From JAJDAT01 sp964570665 (GTDB taxonomy: Bacteria; Nitrospinota; Nitrospinia; Nitrospinales; JAJDAT01): a stretch of 64,000 nt of DNA. A program made the translations under genes and the position numbers. The notes below the pieces were generated by a model. That model did not search any database. It was given only the letters and a program-made list of their open reading frames with translations, and was not told where the DNA came from. Shown piece after piece: positions 25,641-35,291 of the stretch (position 1 is its first letter; each line of letters starts with the position of its first letter). Location of the stretch: assembly GCA_964570665.1 (NCBI GenBank), contig CAZMZH010000002.1:186001-250000 (forward strand). Direction: 5' to 3'.

Positions 25641-26036
25641 ATGAAAACCATTCAAAAGATATTTGCATTGATTTTACTTCTTATTACGGTGAGTTGTTCC
25701 ACATCGAATATTGCAAACCGAGGCGAGTATATTGAAAAAAATTCCTTCAAAAAGGGTATGCCCAGGGTAGATGTTTTAGCTCGGTTTGGGCGGCCTGTTG
25801 AATCAAAAATAAAAAAAGGTAGAAAAGTAGATCTATATAGATTAGAACAGGGAGAAAAATCGCTTACAAAATTTTGGAAAGGCGGTCTAGCGGCTTTTCT
25901 TGCCGTTTCAACTATAGGGCTATCCGAAATTGTAGCTGATCCAGTGACCAGAACTATGCCAATAATTGTTTTTGAGACCTATTATGATAAAAATGATCGC
26001 CTTGAATATGTTCATTTCATTCAGAAACCAAAATAA
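25641..26036 (+). CDS. Small BamE/SmpA-like lipoprotein
   Basis: A 131-residue lipoprotein with lipobox TVSC (Cys19). The mature part reads KKGMPRVDVLARFGRPVESK, recalling the small BamE/SmpA fold (start of mature helix, then GxP turn), then a short hydrophobic stretch (FWKGGLAAFLAVSTIGL) and a final strand pair. The middle hydrophobic stretch is unusual for BamE, so it is only BamE-like. AAGGAAAA precedes the ATG. It is monocistronic by spacing. Confidence 0.55.
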   Translation: MKTIQKIFALILLLITVSCSTSNIANRGEYIEKNSFKKGMPRVDVLARFGRPVESKIKKGRKVDLYRLEQGEKSLTKFWKGGLAAFLAVSTIGLSEIVADPVTRTMPIIVFETYYDKNDRLEYVHFIQKPK

Positions 26037-26139
26037 AAAAAGAGTTTCTTTTTAGAAGAGATCTTCCTTTAAACCTACCGACCCAATTTATTTTACCTTC
26101 CTTTTATTGGTCGTTTTGATTCCCTTAAATTTTTAGCGT

Positions 26140-28173
26140 ATGAACGCTTTTTCTAATAAAAACTTAAATGATGAATTCAGTTTTTTAAAAGGTTTTTGGG
26201 TTATCTTTTTCTTAGCCTTGGTTTTGCGATTAGTGGGAATTACCGCTCCTCTCGCCAGCGATGAGTTAGTTTCGGCATCTATATGGGGTCAGATGCCTTT
26301 AGTTCAGATTGCTAAAAATTACCAGTTTCCAAATAATCATATTTTTCACAGTATTTTAATTGGAATAATATTAAAACTCTTTGGCATAAATGATTTTGCC
26401 TTTCGGATTCCTGCATTAGTTGGAGGGTTGTCTACCGTTTATTTGATTGTCATTTGCGCAAAAAAAGTTACAGGCAACTCATTAGTGGCGCTTGGAGCCG
26501 CTTTCTTGATGGCAATTAATATTCAACAAATTTATTATTCCACTAATGCCAGAGGTTATACCCTCACTCAAGCATTTGCATTAACTATTTTTCTTTTAAT
26601 CCTTCCTTTGATTAGTAAATTAGATGACAAGAAAATAAATAATAATTTTGAATATAGTTGGTCGCATTATTTTTTAATTTTTATTTTTTGTGCTTTGGGT
26701 TCCTGGACAATCCCAACTTTTGGCTTATATGAAGGATCTTTAGCGGCGGGAATTGTTTTTTTATTTTTATTTTATCGTGAAAAGGTGCGCGATCAAATAC
26801 GGGTATATAGCGTACTATTGTTAATTTTATTATTAGCAATAGCCGCTTTATATTATCAGTATTTTGTCTTGATCCCAGAAGCTATGCTAATGCGGGCTAT
26901 TGCTAATGGCGCCGATGTGGAATTGACTAGGTTTTTAACCGATTTGCTAGTTGTTTTTACAGGATCTCAAGCTTATGTGAACTATGGATTTTTAATTTTC
27001 GCTGTTATAGGTTTTATTGGATTAGTTCAAACTCGAAGGCCGCTTGCCATTTGGTTTGGAGTTATGTTTGGTATTCCTTTAACCATTATTTTTGTGTCAT
27101 ATTGGCTTGGCGTTGCGCAAAAAATACCTCACCCAAGAGTTTTATTTTATCTACAACCGTTCTTTTTTATATGCGTAAGTAATGGCGCTTGGGTGTTGAT
27201 ATCCCAACTAAGACCTTATTTTGAGAAATACAAGAATCTTAAGGCAACGACCTTTTGCATTTTTTCTTTTTTTCTGATTGCGATGTTGTTGTTTACGTTT
27301 AAAGATTTCCAAAATAAGCAAATAACGCAAAGAAACGATAGAGTACCCTATGACAAAGGTTTAAAATTTTTTCGACAATTAGGACCGAATGATTTAATTT
27401 TAGTTTCTAAACAGGCTCATGTTTGGTTTTATCTATACGGCGCAAAAGAAATGCGAAAAAGGGTTTTGCGGATTTTAGAAACTGGCGAGTTAGGAGACGT
27501 ATATTTCGTAGAAAACTTTGGTTTTGGTCAAGATCAGTCTGATTTGAAAGTTCAAACCGTTAAAAATCATGTTGAAATTGACATGTCGGATTTTTCATTT
27601 CATCCTTTAGCTGAAGTTGGAAATCGTTATATTCAATTTTCAAATTTGATTTGGAAATTAGAGAAAGATTTTGGAGCTTTTAAAGTTTACAAGATTCCTT
27701 CGAAATATTTTAAAAAAACAATGTCTTTAAAAAAATTAAGCGACAAAGAACAATGGACAATTTTTTCGCAATTCAAAGATAAAATAAGATTAACCAATGA
27801 TGAAGACGATCCCTCAATAGTTTTAGAATATAAGGATTCTTTTTTTATTTCCGAAAATTATCCGAGAAAATTGGAACATAATGACGCTAGTTTGAATATT
27901 AACTTTTTAATGACGAATTATTTGCCTGGCGTTCACCCTATTTTTTCTGGGGGGGAAGAAAAATCAAGCCAAGTCAAATTTGCCCCGACATGGTTTGCTA
28001 ACGATTGGGTCATGGAGCACCCGTATGGGAATAATTTTTTTCCAAGGCTTTGGTTTCCGAATATATTTTTATCGCAAGGTGGAAAAGTTTTGGTCTTAGC
28101 GGGAAATTTAGACAATGACTATGGAATTGGAAAATTGAAAAATATTTTAGGGTTTCAGCTTGCCATTAAATAA
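26140..28173 (+). CDS. GT-C fold glycosyltransferase, PMT/ArnT-like
   Basis: A 677-residue polytopic membrane protein. The catalytic-type DE pair is in PLASDELVSASIW after membrane helix 1, followed by NNHIFHSILIGI and IPALVGGLSTVYLI, typical of family 39 enzymes and their relatives. About eleven helices run to residue 390, with a soluble periplasmic C-domain of about 290 residues, longer than usual. It probably moves a sugar from undecaprenyl phosphate. It ends 18 bp before hldD on the same strand, which points to envelope glycan work. Confidence 0.75.
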   Translation: MNAFSNKNLNDEFSFLKGFWVIFFLALVLRLVGITAPLASDELVSASIWGQMPLVQIAKNYQFPNNHIFHSILIGIILKLFGINDFAFRIPALVGGLSTVYLIVICAKKVTGNSLVALGAAFLMAINIQQIYYSTNARGYTLTQAFALTIFLLILPLISKLDDKKINNNFEYSWSHYFLIFIFCALGSWTIPTFGLYEGSLAAGIVFLFLFYREKVRDQIRVYSVLLLILLLAIAALYYQYFVLIPEAMLMRAIANGADVELTRFLTDLLVVFTGSQAYVNYGFLIFAVIGFIGLVQTRRPLAIWFGVMFGIPLTIIFVSYWLGVAQKIPHPRVLFYLQPFFFICVSNGAWVLISQLRPYFEKYKNLKATTFCIFSFFLIAMLLFTFKDFQNKQITQRNDRVPYDKGLKFFRQLGPNDLILVSKQAHVWFYLYGAKEMRKRVLRILETGELGDVYFVENFGFGQDQSDLKVQTVKNHVEIDMSDFSFHPLAEVGNRYIQFSNLIWKLEKDFGAFKVYKIPSKYFKKTMSLKKLSDKEQWTIFSQFKDKIRLTNDEDDPSIVLEYKDSFFISENYPRKLEHNDASLNINFLMTNYLPGVHPIFSGGEEKSSQVKFAPTWFANDWVMEHPYGNNFFPRLWFPNIFLSQGGKVLVLAGNLDNDYGIGKLKNILGFQLAIK

Positions 28174-28191
28174 GTCAAATGGAGAAGAATT

Positions 28192-29163
28192 ATGATTGTT
28201 GTAACTGGAGCCGCTGGATTTATCGGTAGCGCTATTGTTCATGAATTAAATAATCGCGGGCACGACAATATTTTAATCGTAGACGAAGCAAACGATCCTG
28301 AAAAAGAGAAAAATATAAAGGGAATAAAATTTTCTAAGATGCAGTCCAAAGAACAGTTTTTGAACGATGTTTTGGGTCGAAAAATTTCTGGTGTAGAAGC
28401 TATTTTACATATGGGCGCTTGTTCTTCAACTACCGAAACTGATTTGACTTATCTAAGGAAAAATAATTTTGAATATACCCAACATCTGTCAAAATTTTCC
28501 TTAGAAAACGATATTCGCTTTATATACGCTTCAAGCGCTGCAACTTATGGAGATGGAGATAAAGGATACGATGACGATGAAAAACTGTTGGAGACATTAG
28601 CCCCACTTAATCCTTATGGCGATAGTAAACAGCAATTTGATCTCTGGGCAAAAAAAGAAAATATCCTTGATCGAATTGTTGGTCTTAAATATTTTAACGT
28701 TTATGGACCAAACGAGTATCATAAAGAGAATATGCAAAGCATGGTGCGCAAGGGATTTTTGCAAATCAGCGAAACTAAAAAATTGCAATTATTCAAGTCT
28801 TATCGAGACGAATACTCTGATGGAGGCCAAGTACGTGATTTTATCTATATTAAAGACGCAGTGGATATGACTTTGTTTTTTTTAGATCGCCGAGAGATTG
28901 GCGGAATATTTAATATTGGGACTGGAATTGCGCGTTGTTGGAATGATTTGGCGAAGGGGATATTTGACGCATTAGAACTTGAAACAAATATTGAATACAT
29001 TGAAATGCCAGAAAGCATTCGCAGTCAATATCAATATTACACTTGCGCTAAAATGAAAAGAATCAACGAAGTTGGTTATGATAAACCAGTTTATTCTTTA
29101 GAAGAAGGTATTAGCGATTACGTAAAAAATTTTTTAATTCCTGGAAAAAGGTTTGGGGATTGA
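28192..29163 (+). CDS. hldD: ADP-L-glycero-D-manno-heptose 6-epimerase
   Basis: A 323-residue short-chain dehydrogenase of the NADP-dependent type: VTGAAGFIGSAIVHELN nucleotide site, LHMGACSSTTETDL (HldD signature) and the catalytic pair Y142xxxK146 in YGDSKQQ. Product-site residues follow in LKYFNVYGPNEYHK. It makes ADP-L-beta-D-heptose for the LPS inner core. A GGAGAAG ribosome site precedes the ATG. It pairs with the two GT9 heptosyltransferase-like genes at 52983-55197. Confidence 0.93.
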   Translation: MIVVTGAAGFIGSAIVHELNNRGHDNILIVDEANDPEKEKNIKGIKFSKMQSKEQFLNDVLGRKISGVEAILHMGACSSTTETDLTYLRKNNFEYTQHLSKFSLENDIRFIYASSAATYGDGDKGYDDDEKLLETLAPLNPYGDSKQQFDLWAKKENILDRIVGLKYFNVYGPNEYHKENMQSMVRKGFLQISETKKLQLFKSYRDEYSDGGQVRDFIYIKDAVDMTLFFLDRREIGGIFNIGTGIARCWNDLAKGIFDALELETNIEYIEMPESIRSQYQYYTCAKMKRINEVGYDKPVYSLEEGISDYVKNFLIPGKRFGD

Positions 29164-29194
29164 TTTCCATCCCTTTCAAAAGGATTGTGTCAAT

Positions 29195-29362
29195 TTAGTT
29201 TAATAAACCGAGTTTATTTTCTGCATCTTTTACGCCAAAAATTTTTTTAAAAACTTTGACATTTTCTTGATGTAGTTCTTTTTCCCAATTTGTTTTGAAT
29301 TTTGAATTGTTGGAAATGCTGTTCGTATTTTCTATTGTTTTGCTAGCTTCTTGCGTGTTCAT
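29195..29362 (-). CDS. Small charged protein of unknown function (55 aa)
   Basis: A complete 55-codon frame starts at an ATG at 29362 after GGAG (about 11 nt spacing) and stops with TAA at 29195-29197. The protein is hydrophilic and charged (MNTQEASKTIENTNSISN at the start; KVFKKIFGVKDAENKLGLL at the end), with a possible amphipathic helix at the C-terminus. It lies alone in the 433-bp space between hldD and the SMR gene. I know no family; comparative genomics would show whether it is conserved. Confidence 0.5.
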   Translation of the reverse strand: MNTQEASKTIENTNSISNNSKFKTNWEKELHQENVKVFKKIFGVKDAENKLGLLN

Positions 29363-29596
29363 CTTTATAACTCCGTTAAAAAATTGACGTTTATTTCTTT
29401 ATCGGAATTTAATCGCAAGTTCTGTACCAAAAAACTGATTTTCGGCTTATTTTTTTAGATAGTTGATAAATAAGGGTTTATTTTATGATTTCTTGAGAGG
29501 TTGACCCAATTTTTTCTTTTTAAGGAAAATTTTTCTAGGGATAATTAGGAGACTTGGAACTTTTTTCCCTAAAAATTAGGTTTTAGCAATGGAAGG

Positions 29597-29926
29597 TCAG
29601 TGGGCAACGGATTTAGAAAAGATATTGACTATTAAAACTCCCACTAGGATAAATCCAATTCCAAGTATAGCTGGTAGGTCGAGGGTCTGTTTATAATATA
29701 ACGCTCCGACAATCGCGACTAAAATGATTCCCAATCCAGACCATAAGGCATATGCAATGCCTATGGGAATTGTCCTTAAAACGAGCGTTAATAGATAAAA
29801 AGCGATTCCGTAACCTAACACGACGATAATTGTTGGGATAGGTTTTGAAAATTCTTCGGAAGCTTTAAGTGCGCTAGTTGCAATTACTTCTGCAATTACG
29901 GCAATTACTAAATAAAGGTGCCCCAT
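29597..29926 (-). CDS. Small multidrug resistance transporter (EmrE/QacE-type)
   Basis: A 109-residue protein with four membrane helices. The essential proton- and drug-binding Glu is E13 (AEVIATSALKASEEF), and the conserved block AYALWSGLGI is present in helix 3. The signature matches EmrE/QacE-type exporters more than the Gdx guanidinium type. GGAG precedes the ATG. It exports cationic compounds in exchange for protons as a dual-topology dimer. I see no guanidine riboswitch in its leader. Confidence 0.85.
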   Translation of the reverse strand: MGHLYLVIAVIAEVIATSALKASEEFSKPIPTIIVVLGYGIAFYLLTLVLRTIPIGIAYALWSGLGIILVAIVGALYYKQTLDLPAILGIGFILVGVLIVNIFSKSVAH

Positions 29927-30088
29927 TTTTTTCTCCAGTTTTTCAGTTATCTAATTTGAAGAAATTATTTCGAAATTAGTTTTTTGAACTAACGCAATTA
30001 CTTGTTTAGATGCGCTCGATTCGCCATGGGCTTTTCAAGGTGGATGGACCAAGTAGAAACTAGAATGTAGAATCTGATCAAATTTGAT

Positions 30089-31144
30089 TTAGATTTCCGA
30101 GTGTTCGGGTTCGCTAAAGCGTTTTTTGATTTCTAGTACTTGAGGTAGGATTTCTTTGAAAAGTGGCACAAGATTCGGATCAAAATGTTTTCCGCTTTCT
30201 GCTTCTAGTACGCCTATAGCGTCTTCGACGCTCCAAGCTTTTTTATAGGGGCGTTCGGATGTTAAAGCGTCAAAAACATCCGCTATAGTGACAATTCTAC
30301 CGGCTAGAGGAATTTCTTCACCTTTTAAACCTTTTGGATAACCAGAACCGTCCCATTTTTCATGGTGAGTAATAGCGACAGTTTTGGACATTTTTAGAAT
30401 TTCGGAAGTTCCTTCAGACAATATTTCTCCACCCATTTCAGCGTGGGTTTTCATTATTTCCCACTCTTCATCATTTAGTTTTCCGGGTTTTAAAAGAACA
30501 CGATCTGGAATGCCAATTTTTCCCACATCGTGCATCGGACTTGCATTTAATAACATTTCGCATTCTTCTTCGCTCATACCGTATGCTTTTCCTAATAAAG
30601 CGCTATAGTGACTCATACGGATAACATGCAATCCAGTTTCATTGTCTTTAAATTCGGCAGCTTTTCCTAGGCGCCTAACTATTTCTAATCTACTGTCGTT
30701 TAACTGTTGGGTGCGTTCTTGAACTTTTTTCTCGAGGTTTTTTCTAAATTCGGACAATTCTAAATGAGTACGAATTCTTACGCAGACTTCCTTTTGTTGA
30801 AAAGGTTTAAGAATATAGTCGACCCCTCCTTTTTCAAAACCTTCTATGATGTCTTCCATTTCTGTTTTTGCGGTTACAAAAATGATGGGGATATCTTTGG
30901 TTTCCGATTGGTTCTTTAGTCGATTGCATGTTTCAAAACCGTCAATACCGGGCATCATAACGTCCAACAAAATCAAATCAGGTAAATTTTTCGTGGCAAT
31001 CTCAAGTCCTTTTTCGCCGCTATTAGCGAAAAAAAGTTTGTATCCCTCGGGTTCTAATGTTTGTCGCAAAATCGCAAGGTTGGTTGGAGTATCGTCGACA
31101 ACCAATACTTTTAACCCAGCCAAATCTAATTTAGACTGATTCAT
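30089..31144 (-). CDS. Receiver-HD-GYP cyclic-di-GMP phosphodiesterase
   Basis: The 351-residue protein has a receiver domain (about 10-125; DD and LILLDVMMPGIDG) and an HD-GYP domain (about 150-340) with HDVGKIGIPD, THHEKWDGSGYP and IVTIADVFDAL. HD-GYP enzymes hydrolyse cyclic-di-GMP, and the receiver links this to phosphorelay. Its start overlaps the end of the upstream hybrid kinase by 14 bp, so it is almost surely its partner. Confidence 0.93.
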   Translation of the reverse strand: MNQSKLDLAGLKVLVVDDTPTNLAILRQTLEPEGYKLFFANSGEKGLEIATKNLPDLILLDVMMPGIDGFETCNRLKNQSETKDIPIIFVTAKTEMEDIIEGFEKGGVDYILKPFQQKEVCVRIRTHLELSEFRKNLEKKVQERTQQLNDSRLEIVRRLGKAAEFKDNETGLHVIRMSHYSALLGKAYGMSEEECEMLLNASPMHDVGKIGIPDRVLLKPGKLNDEEWEIMKTHAEMGGEILSEGTSEILKMSKTVAITHHEKWDGSGYPKGLKGEEIPLAGRIVTIADVFDALTSERPYKKAWSVEDAIGVLEAESGKHFDPNLVPLFKEILPQVLEIKKRFSEPEHSEI

Positions 31145-33344
31145 TGGAAATCCCTTTCAATATGGTCAAAACGCCATCTGTATCAAAATTTTCAGCATGA
31201 CTTTTTAATTGGGCCGCCAATTTAGCCGCTTCTGAGCCTAATTCATTAAGATCTAGAATTAAATTTTCTATCTCCCCAATATCTCCATTTGTCGCGGCTT
31301 CATTGAGAGAAGATAGTAAATCGGCAGGTAATTCTAAAGCGGCATAATCTAAATTTTGATTTTCCCCATCTGAGTTGGCGGTAATTTCTAACTCTTCGAA
31401 TTCAAATTCTGCTTTCAAAAGTATATTTATAGCCTCGTAAATTTGACCTGCTTTAAATGGCTTGGGGATAAAATGATGAGCGCCTCCTTTTAAGTATTTT
31501 TCAGTTTCATGGTGATATGCGGAAGCGGAAATCATAACTATCTTAATTTTATCTTTTCCGTACTCTTTTTGTATTTTGTAAACAACCTCTAAGCCATTCA
31601 TTTCAGGCATCTGAAAATCCATAAATATTATATCTGGATGACTTTTTTGAATTTTTTCCAAAGCTTCTGGGCCGCTAATTGCTTGTTGAACGGTAACGCC
31701 AACAGAAGTCAGCAACTCGTTTAAAACATCGCGATTATATGGATTGTCGTCCACAACAAGGGCGTTAACGACTTGTTCTTTCTTAAGTTTAGAAACTTTT
31801 GTCCACCGGTTATCTTCTTGGGAAATTTGGGCTTTGGATGTAGGGAGGTTTAGCGAAAAATAGAAACAAGAACCTTTGGTCAATTCTGACTTTAATTCTA
31901 ATTTACCACCCATTAATTCAACTTGTTTGTTCGAAATTGCCAGTCCCAATCCGGTTCCGCCCTTTTTGAAGCCCGCTTGCTCTTGGTTGAAAGCTTGGAA
32001 AATAGAAGTTTGAGCTTCCTTCGGAATTCCCATGCCAGAATCAATGGTTTCAAATAAGAATCGATCCGTTTCTAATCCAGTCACTTTCAATACAATTTTG
32101 CCCGATTCAGTAAATTTTACAGCGTTTCCCAATAAATTTATAAGAACTTGCCGTAGTTTTCCTTCGTCTCCCTGAACTAAAATAGGCGTTTCCAGGTTTA
32201 TTCCTTCGATATTCCATTCTAAGTTAGCTTGTTGGCAACGGACTTTAAACATTGCGTCAAGATCGTTCAATAAACTCGTTAAATCAAAATCGGAAACTTT
32301 AAACTCCATTTTACCAGCTTCTATTTTTGAAATATCAAGAATATCATTTATAAGGCTTAAGAGGTGATTGCCGCCCCTGTATATGGCTTCGACGCCTTTC
32401 CTCTGTTTATCGGTTAGAGTTTTTTCACGATCTAGTATTTGAGCGTATCCTAAGATGGCGTTCATAGGAGTTCTTATCTCATGGCTCATGCTGGCCAGAA
32501 AACTACTTTTAGCTCTATTTGCCTTATCGGCTTCATCTTTAGCATTTTCTAATTCACTTCGCGTTTCTTCAAGTCTATAGGTTTTTTCTCTTAGATTTTT
32601 AACCATAAAATCAAATGATTCGCCTAAATCCTGGAACTCGTCGTTGGTATTGATGGAGACTTGTATATCAAGGTTTCCTTCGCTTAAAGAGCGTGTTGCT
32701 TCATCTAAACTAGCAATGGGTTTGGTAATATTTTTGATTAATAATGGTATTAGGGAAAAACTCAATAAACAAATTAACAATGTTTCAAAAATAAATAGCT
32801 GAATATTTTTCTCTAAACCGTTATTAGCGTCTTGAAACGCTAGTATTAATTTATCTTGTTCTAGGAAAATGCGGTTGTTGATGAGGTTTATCAAAGTGCT
32901 AAAATTTTTGCCAATTTTTGCATTCAATTGAGGATCTAAAGGTTGAGAATTTAGAACCATCTCGGCAAGTTTAATTCCATTTTCTACATAATTTCCTAAT
33001 AAGACGCCTAGATTTTTGTAAGGAGTATCCTCTTTGGATAAGTTAGCCAGAATTTGCGAAATTATTTGTTCGCATTGTTTTTTTAACTTTTTTATTTCTT
33101 CAAGGGTCGGAGCTTCTCCGGTAATGGTGTAATCTTCCAAATAGCTTCTTAACTTTTGTGTTTTAGATTTCAGCTCATTATTTAAGGAAACCTGTTGGAC
33201 CCTTATAGGGTTAAGATATTTTTGAGCTTGTAGGGTTATATAGATGGATGTTCCTGATTCGACCAATAAAACGAATATAATAATAGAGGCTCCAATCCAA
33301 ATTTTTTTTTGGAAGGAATTGCGCCTTGAAGAAGATTCAGTCAT
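31131..33344 (-). CDS. Hybrid sensor histidine kinase (membrane, HAMP, HisKA, HATPase, receiver)
   Basis: The 737-residue protein has a first membrane helix at about 14-32, a periplasmic helical sensor, a second helix at about 185-205, then HAMP, a coiled coil, a HisKA with SMSHEIRTPM, an ATPase (LLGNAVKFT; GTGLGLAIS), and a receiver with IIFMDFQMPEMNG. The last 75 residues resemble the helical C-terminus found after receivers in BarA-type kinases. It overlaps the upstream periplasmic-protein gene by 4 bp and the downstream HD-GYP gene by 14 bp, which makes one operon. Confidence 0.92.
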   Translation of the reverse strand: MTESSSRRNSFQKKIWIGASIIIFVLLVESGTSIYITLQAQKYLNPIRVQQVSLNNELKSKTQKLRSYLEDYTITGEAPTLEEIKKLKKQCEQIISQILANLSKEDTPYKNLGVLLGNYVENGIKLAEMVLNSQPLDPQLNAKIGKNFSTLINLINNRIFLEQDKLILAFQDANNGLEKNIQLFIFETLLICLLSFSLIPLLIKNITKPIASLDEATRSLSEGNLDIQVSINTNDEFQDLGESFDFMVKNLREKTYRLEETRSELENAKDEADKANRAKSSFLASMSHEIRTPMNAILGYAQILDREKTLTDKQRKGVEAIYRGGNHLLSLINDILDISKIEAGKMEFKVSDFDLTSLLNDLDAMFKVRCQQANLEWNIEGINLETPILVQGDEGKLRQVLINLLGNAVKFTESGKIVLKVTGLETDRFLFETIDSGMGIPKEAQTSIFQAFNQEQAGFKKGGTGLGLAISNKQVELMGGKLELKSELTKGSCFYFSLNLPTSKAQISQEDNRWTKVSKLKKEQVVNALVVDDNPYNRDVLNELLTSVGVTVQQAISGPEALEKIQKSHPDIIFMDFQMPEMNGLEVVYKIQKEYGKDKIKIVMISASAYHHETEKYLKGGAHHFIPKPFKAGQIYEAINILLKAEFEFEELEITANSDGENQNLDYAALELPADLLSSLNEAATNGDIGEIENLILDLNELGSEAAKLAAQLKSHAENFDTDGVLTILKGISNESV

Positions 33345-33805
33345 GGAACTATTTTTAAGACTTTTAAATTTTTCAGCTCTGAATTGGCAGGAACATAGGC
33401 TAGGCCACCGGGCATTTCTTTTAAAGATCTCAACATGCGGTCTAAATCTCGAAATTCTTTGGGGGGAGTGCCTTTGCCTGAAAAAATTGCCCTAGTCCAA
33501 TAACGTTTAATTAGAGGAAATGGTTTATTCAATACGCCTTCGTAAAAATCCATCTTGTTTGCGCGGAAATCCATAGGGACTAAGGCCATACCATCATTGG
33601 AAAAGCCTTTTTTCCTAAGGTATATTTGCGTCAGTTCTTTTTTGCTAATAATTGAAATAGGATTTTCGGGGTTTACGACAATTTTTAATTCATGACTCAA
33701 ACCTATTTCAATAAATAAAGAAAATAAGCTAGCTATCGTTATGCAAATGATAGCGCTTAGACGCTTAATTTTAGAAAGCAATGGAAATGGAGGATTGAAC
33801 CTCAT
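33341..33805 (-). CDS. Phosphate ABC-type periplasmic binding-like protein
   Basis: A 154-residue protein with a signal peptide (hydrophobic core about 18-33). The mature part begins HELKIVVNPENPISIISKKELTQIYLRKK, the PstS-like substrate-binding fold, but at about 120 residues it covers only about half of a normal PstS. Small PstS-like proteins of this size commonly pair with sensor kinases. It overlaps the porin gene by about 35 bp and the kinase by 4 bp. It may present a ligand to the kinase's periplasmic domain rather than feed a transporter. Confidence 0.7.
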   Translation of the reverse strand: MRFNPPFPLLSKIKRLSAIICITIASLFSLFIEIGLSHELKIVVNPENPISIISKKELTQIYLRKKGFSNDGMALVPMDFRANKMDFYEGVLNKPFPLIKRYWTRAIFSGKGTPPKEFRDLDRMLRSLKEMPGGLAYVPANSELKNLKVLKIVP

Positions 33806-34940
33806 TGAAAGAAGTTTGTCCCATAGTTACTAGTTTGTTATTAATGCCCCTATTATGGAAATTCCATTCCAACTTCATGAAAACCCCTGAAAAGCGGTTC
33901 CAATTTATTCCTATAATATGGGTTTCCCAATTATCATTTACCATTGATGCGTCTGGATTCAGAAATTCGAACCGATAATAAGGGAAAAAATGATCAAAAA
34001 CGGTAAAGGAACCTTGAGCAAAACCTCCCCATTCTTCAGTTTGGTCAAACTTTGAATAGGCTCCTTCTACAGATATATTAAATATTCCATTGTCGATTAC
34101 AAAATGACTGCCTAAAGAGTGGTGAACGCTATCAAGGTCCGCTGTTATTGCTCGATCGCCTGAGTAGAATGAAACTCCCCATTGGATGGTCTCTTTATAC
34201 ATAAATTGGAATCGTCCCCCAATGGCTTTATTTATATTGTCGTCAAATTGTGCTGCATTTACGCTGTCTCTATTTTCGCCGTTTCCAATATATAAAGTAT
34301 AGTCCCAATCTAAATTTGGATGATCGTATTTCGAGCCTAAAAAATTACCTAAAATCGTAAATCCTTTGTTGTGTTCAGGATAAAAGGAAAACCCTCCACG
34401 GGTTGTTGGTAATATTAAGTTTTGTGGGGCTTCTACGGTTAAAAAAGCGGGAGCTGTATCTCTCACTTCATTAAATATTCCGAATGGAGTGACTGTTTGG
34501 CCGCCTCTAGTTTTAAATTCATCCATAAAACTGTGTTGGAAATAATTCCATTCAATTTTCACGGTTCCAAAGTCTCTTTCCGTATCGACTCCGTGTTGAA
34601 ATTCGATGTGGCTTTTTATAATCCATCTTTCGTTGAGTGGGAAGTCTAAAAGTAGATTAAAGTGGGCTAGATCAAACGAACCATTTTTATTTCCTTGTGC
34701 ATTATTAGACTTAGAGTAAACCTCATCCAGATAGCCATATACCTGTAGGTCTTCAATTGAAATAGCGCCTGATTTTTCTACTGAGGAGAAAATAAGAATC
34801 GAGGAAAAAAAACAAATACTTAATATGTGTTTTAAAGATAAATGACGTGGAAAATGAATGAACATTTGGCTGAAAAACGGCATGATATTTGGCCAGAAAT
34901 TAATTTGATCAAGAGGTTTGAATGATTTTAGAAATGTCAT
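33771..34940 (-). CDS. Outer-membrane beta-barrel, porin-like protein
   Basis: The 389-residue protein has a signal peptide after a longer-than-usual N-terminal lead (hydrophobic core about 37-58). The body is rich in alternating aromatic and polar strands (WNYFQHSF; FSFYPEHNKGFTILGNF) and ends in SSISIAF, with a C-terminal Phe typical of barrels. It resembles phosphate-selective or general porins. The protein is the first gene of the four-gene sensory operon 30089-34940, so the ligand it admits may be what the kinase senses. Confidence 0.7.
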   Translation of the reverse strand: MTFLKSFKPLDQINFWPNIMPFFSQMFIHFPRHLSLKHILSICFFSSILIFSSVEKSGAISIEDLQVYGYLDEVYSKSNNAQGNKNGSFDLAHFNLLLDFPLNERWIIKSHIEFQHGVDTERDFGTVKIEWNYFQHSFMDEFKTRGGQTVTPFGIFNEVRDTAPAFLTVEAPQNLILPTTRGGFSFYPEHNKGFTILGNFLGSKYDHPNLDWDYTLYIGNGENRDSVNAAQFDDNINKAIGGRFQFMYKETIQWGVSFYSGDRAITADLDSVHHSLGSHFVIDNGIFNISVEGAYSKFDQTEEWGGFAQGSFTVFDHFFPYYRFEFLNPDASMVNDNWETHIIGINWNRFSGVFMKLEWNFHNRGINNKLVTMGQTSFNEVQSSISIAF

Positions 34941-35291
34941 TCAATGATGCTCGAAACAAAATTGTTACAGGTTTGGAAAAAATTATCTAGTTTTTTTTCG
35001 AAACTCTAAGGATAAACAATAGCCATTTAGGATTTGAATCTAAGAATGTATAAAAAGAATCTTATTCTTCTTAACTATAGTCTAAACCGACTTAATTAAT
35101 TTTATGTTTCCAATGTGTTGTGTTTTGGAAAAAGAGATAAATCAACTGCTAGGTTTTTGAGGTTGAGGAAACTCGGAGTTATATAAATTAAAAAGATATT
35201 TAAATTATATTTGGGTAGGGGGGAGAGAAATAACTTTAAAAAATAATTTAGGGTTAGATTATTAGTTTTCTTTTTTGGCTTATTAACAGTT
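34941..35291. other. Intergenic region, no supported gene
   Basis: A 351-bp AT-rich space upstream of the porin operon and downstream of the TlpA-like gene. It should hold the porin promoter, but no strong -35/-10 pair is seen. A frame at 35102-35356 would overlap the TlpA-like gene and is not credible. Confidence 0.5.

Noticed and set aside
29927..30088. Guanidine riboswitch before the SMR gene
   Set aside because: No ACGR or guanidine-I core is seen, and the SMR sequence is of the EmrE/QacE type.
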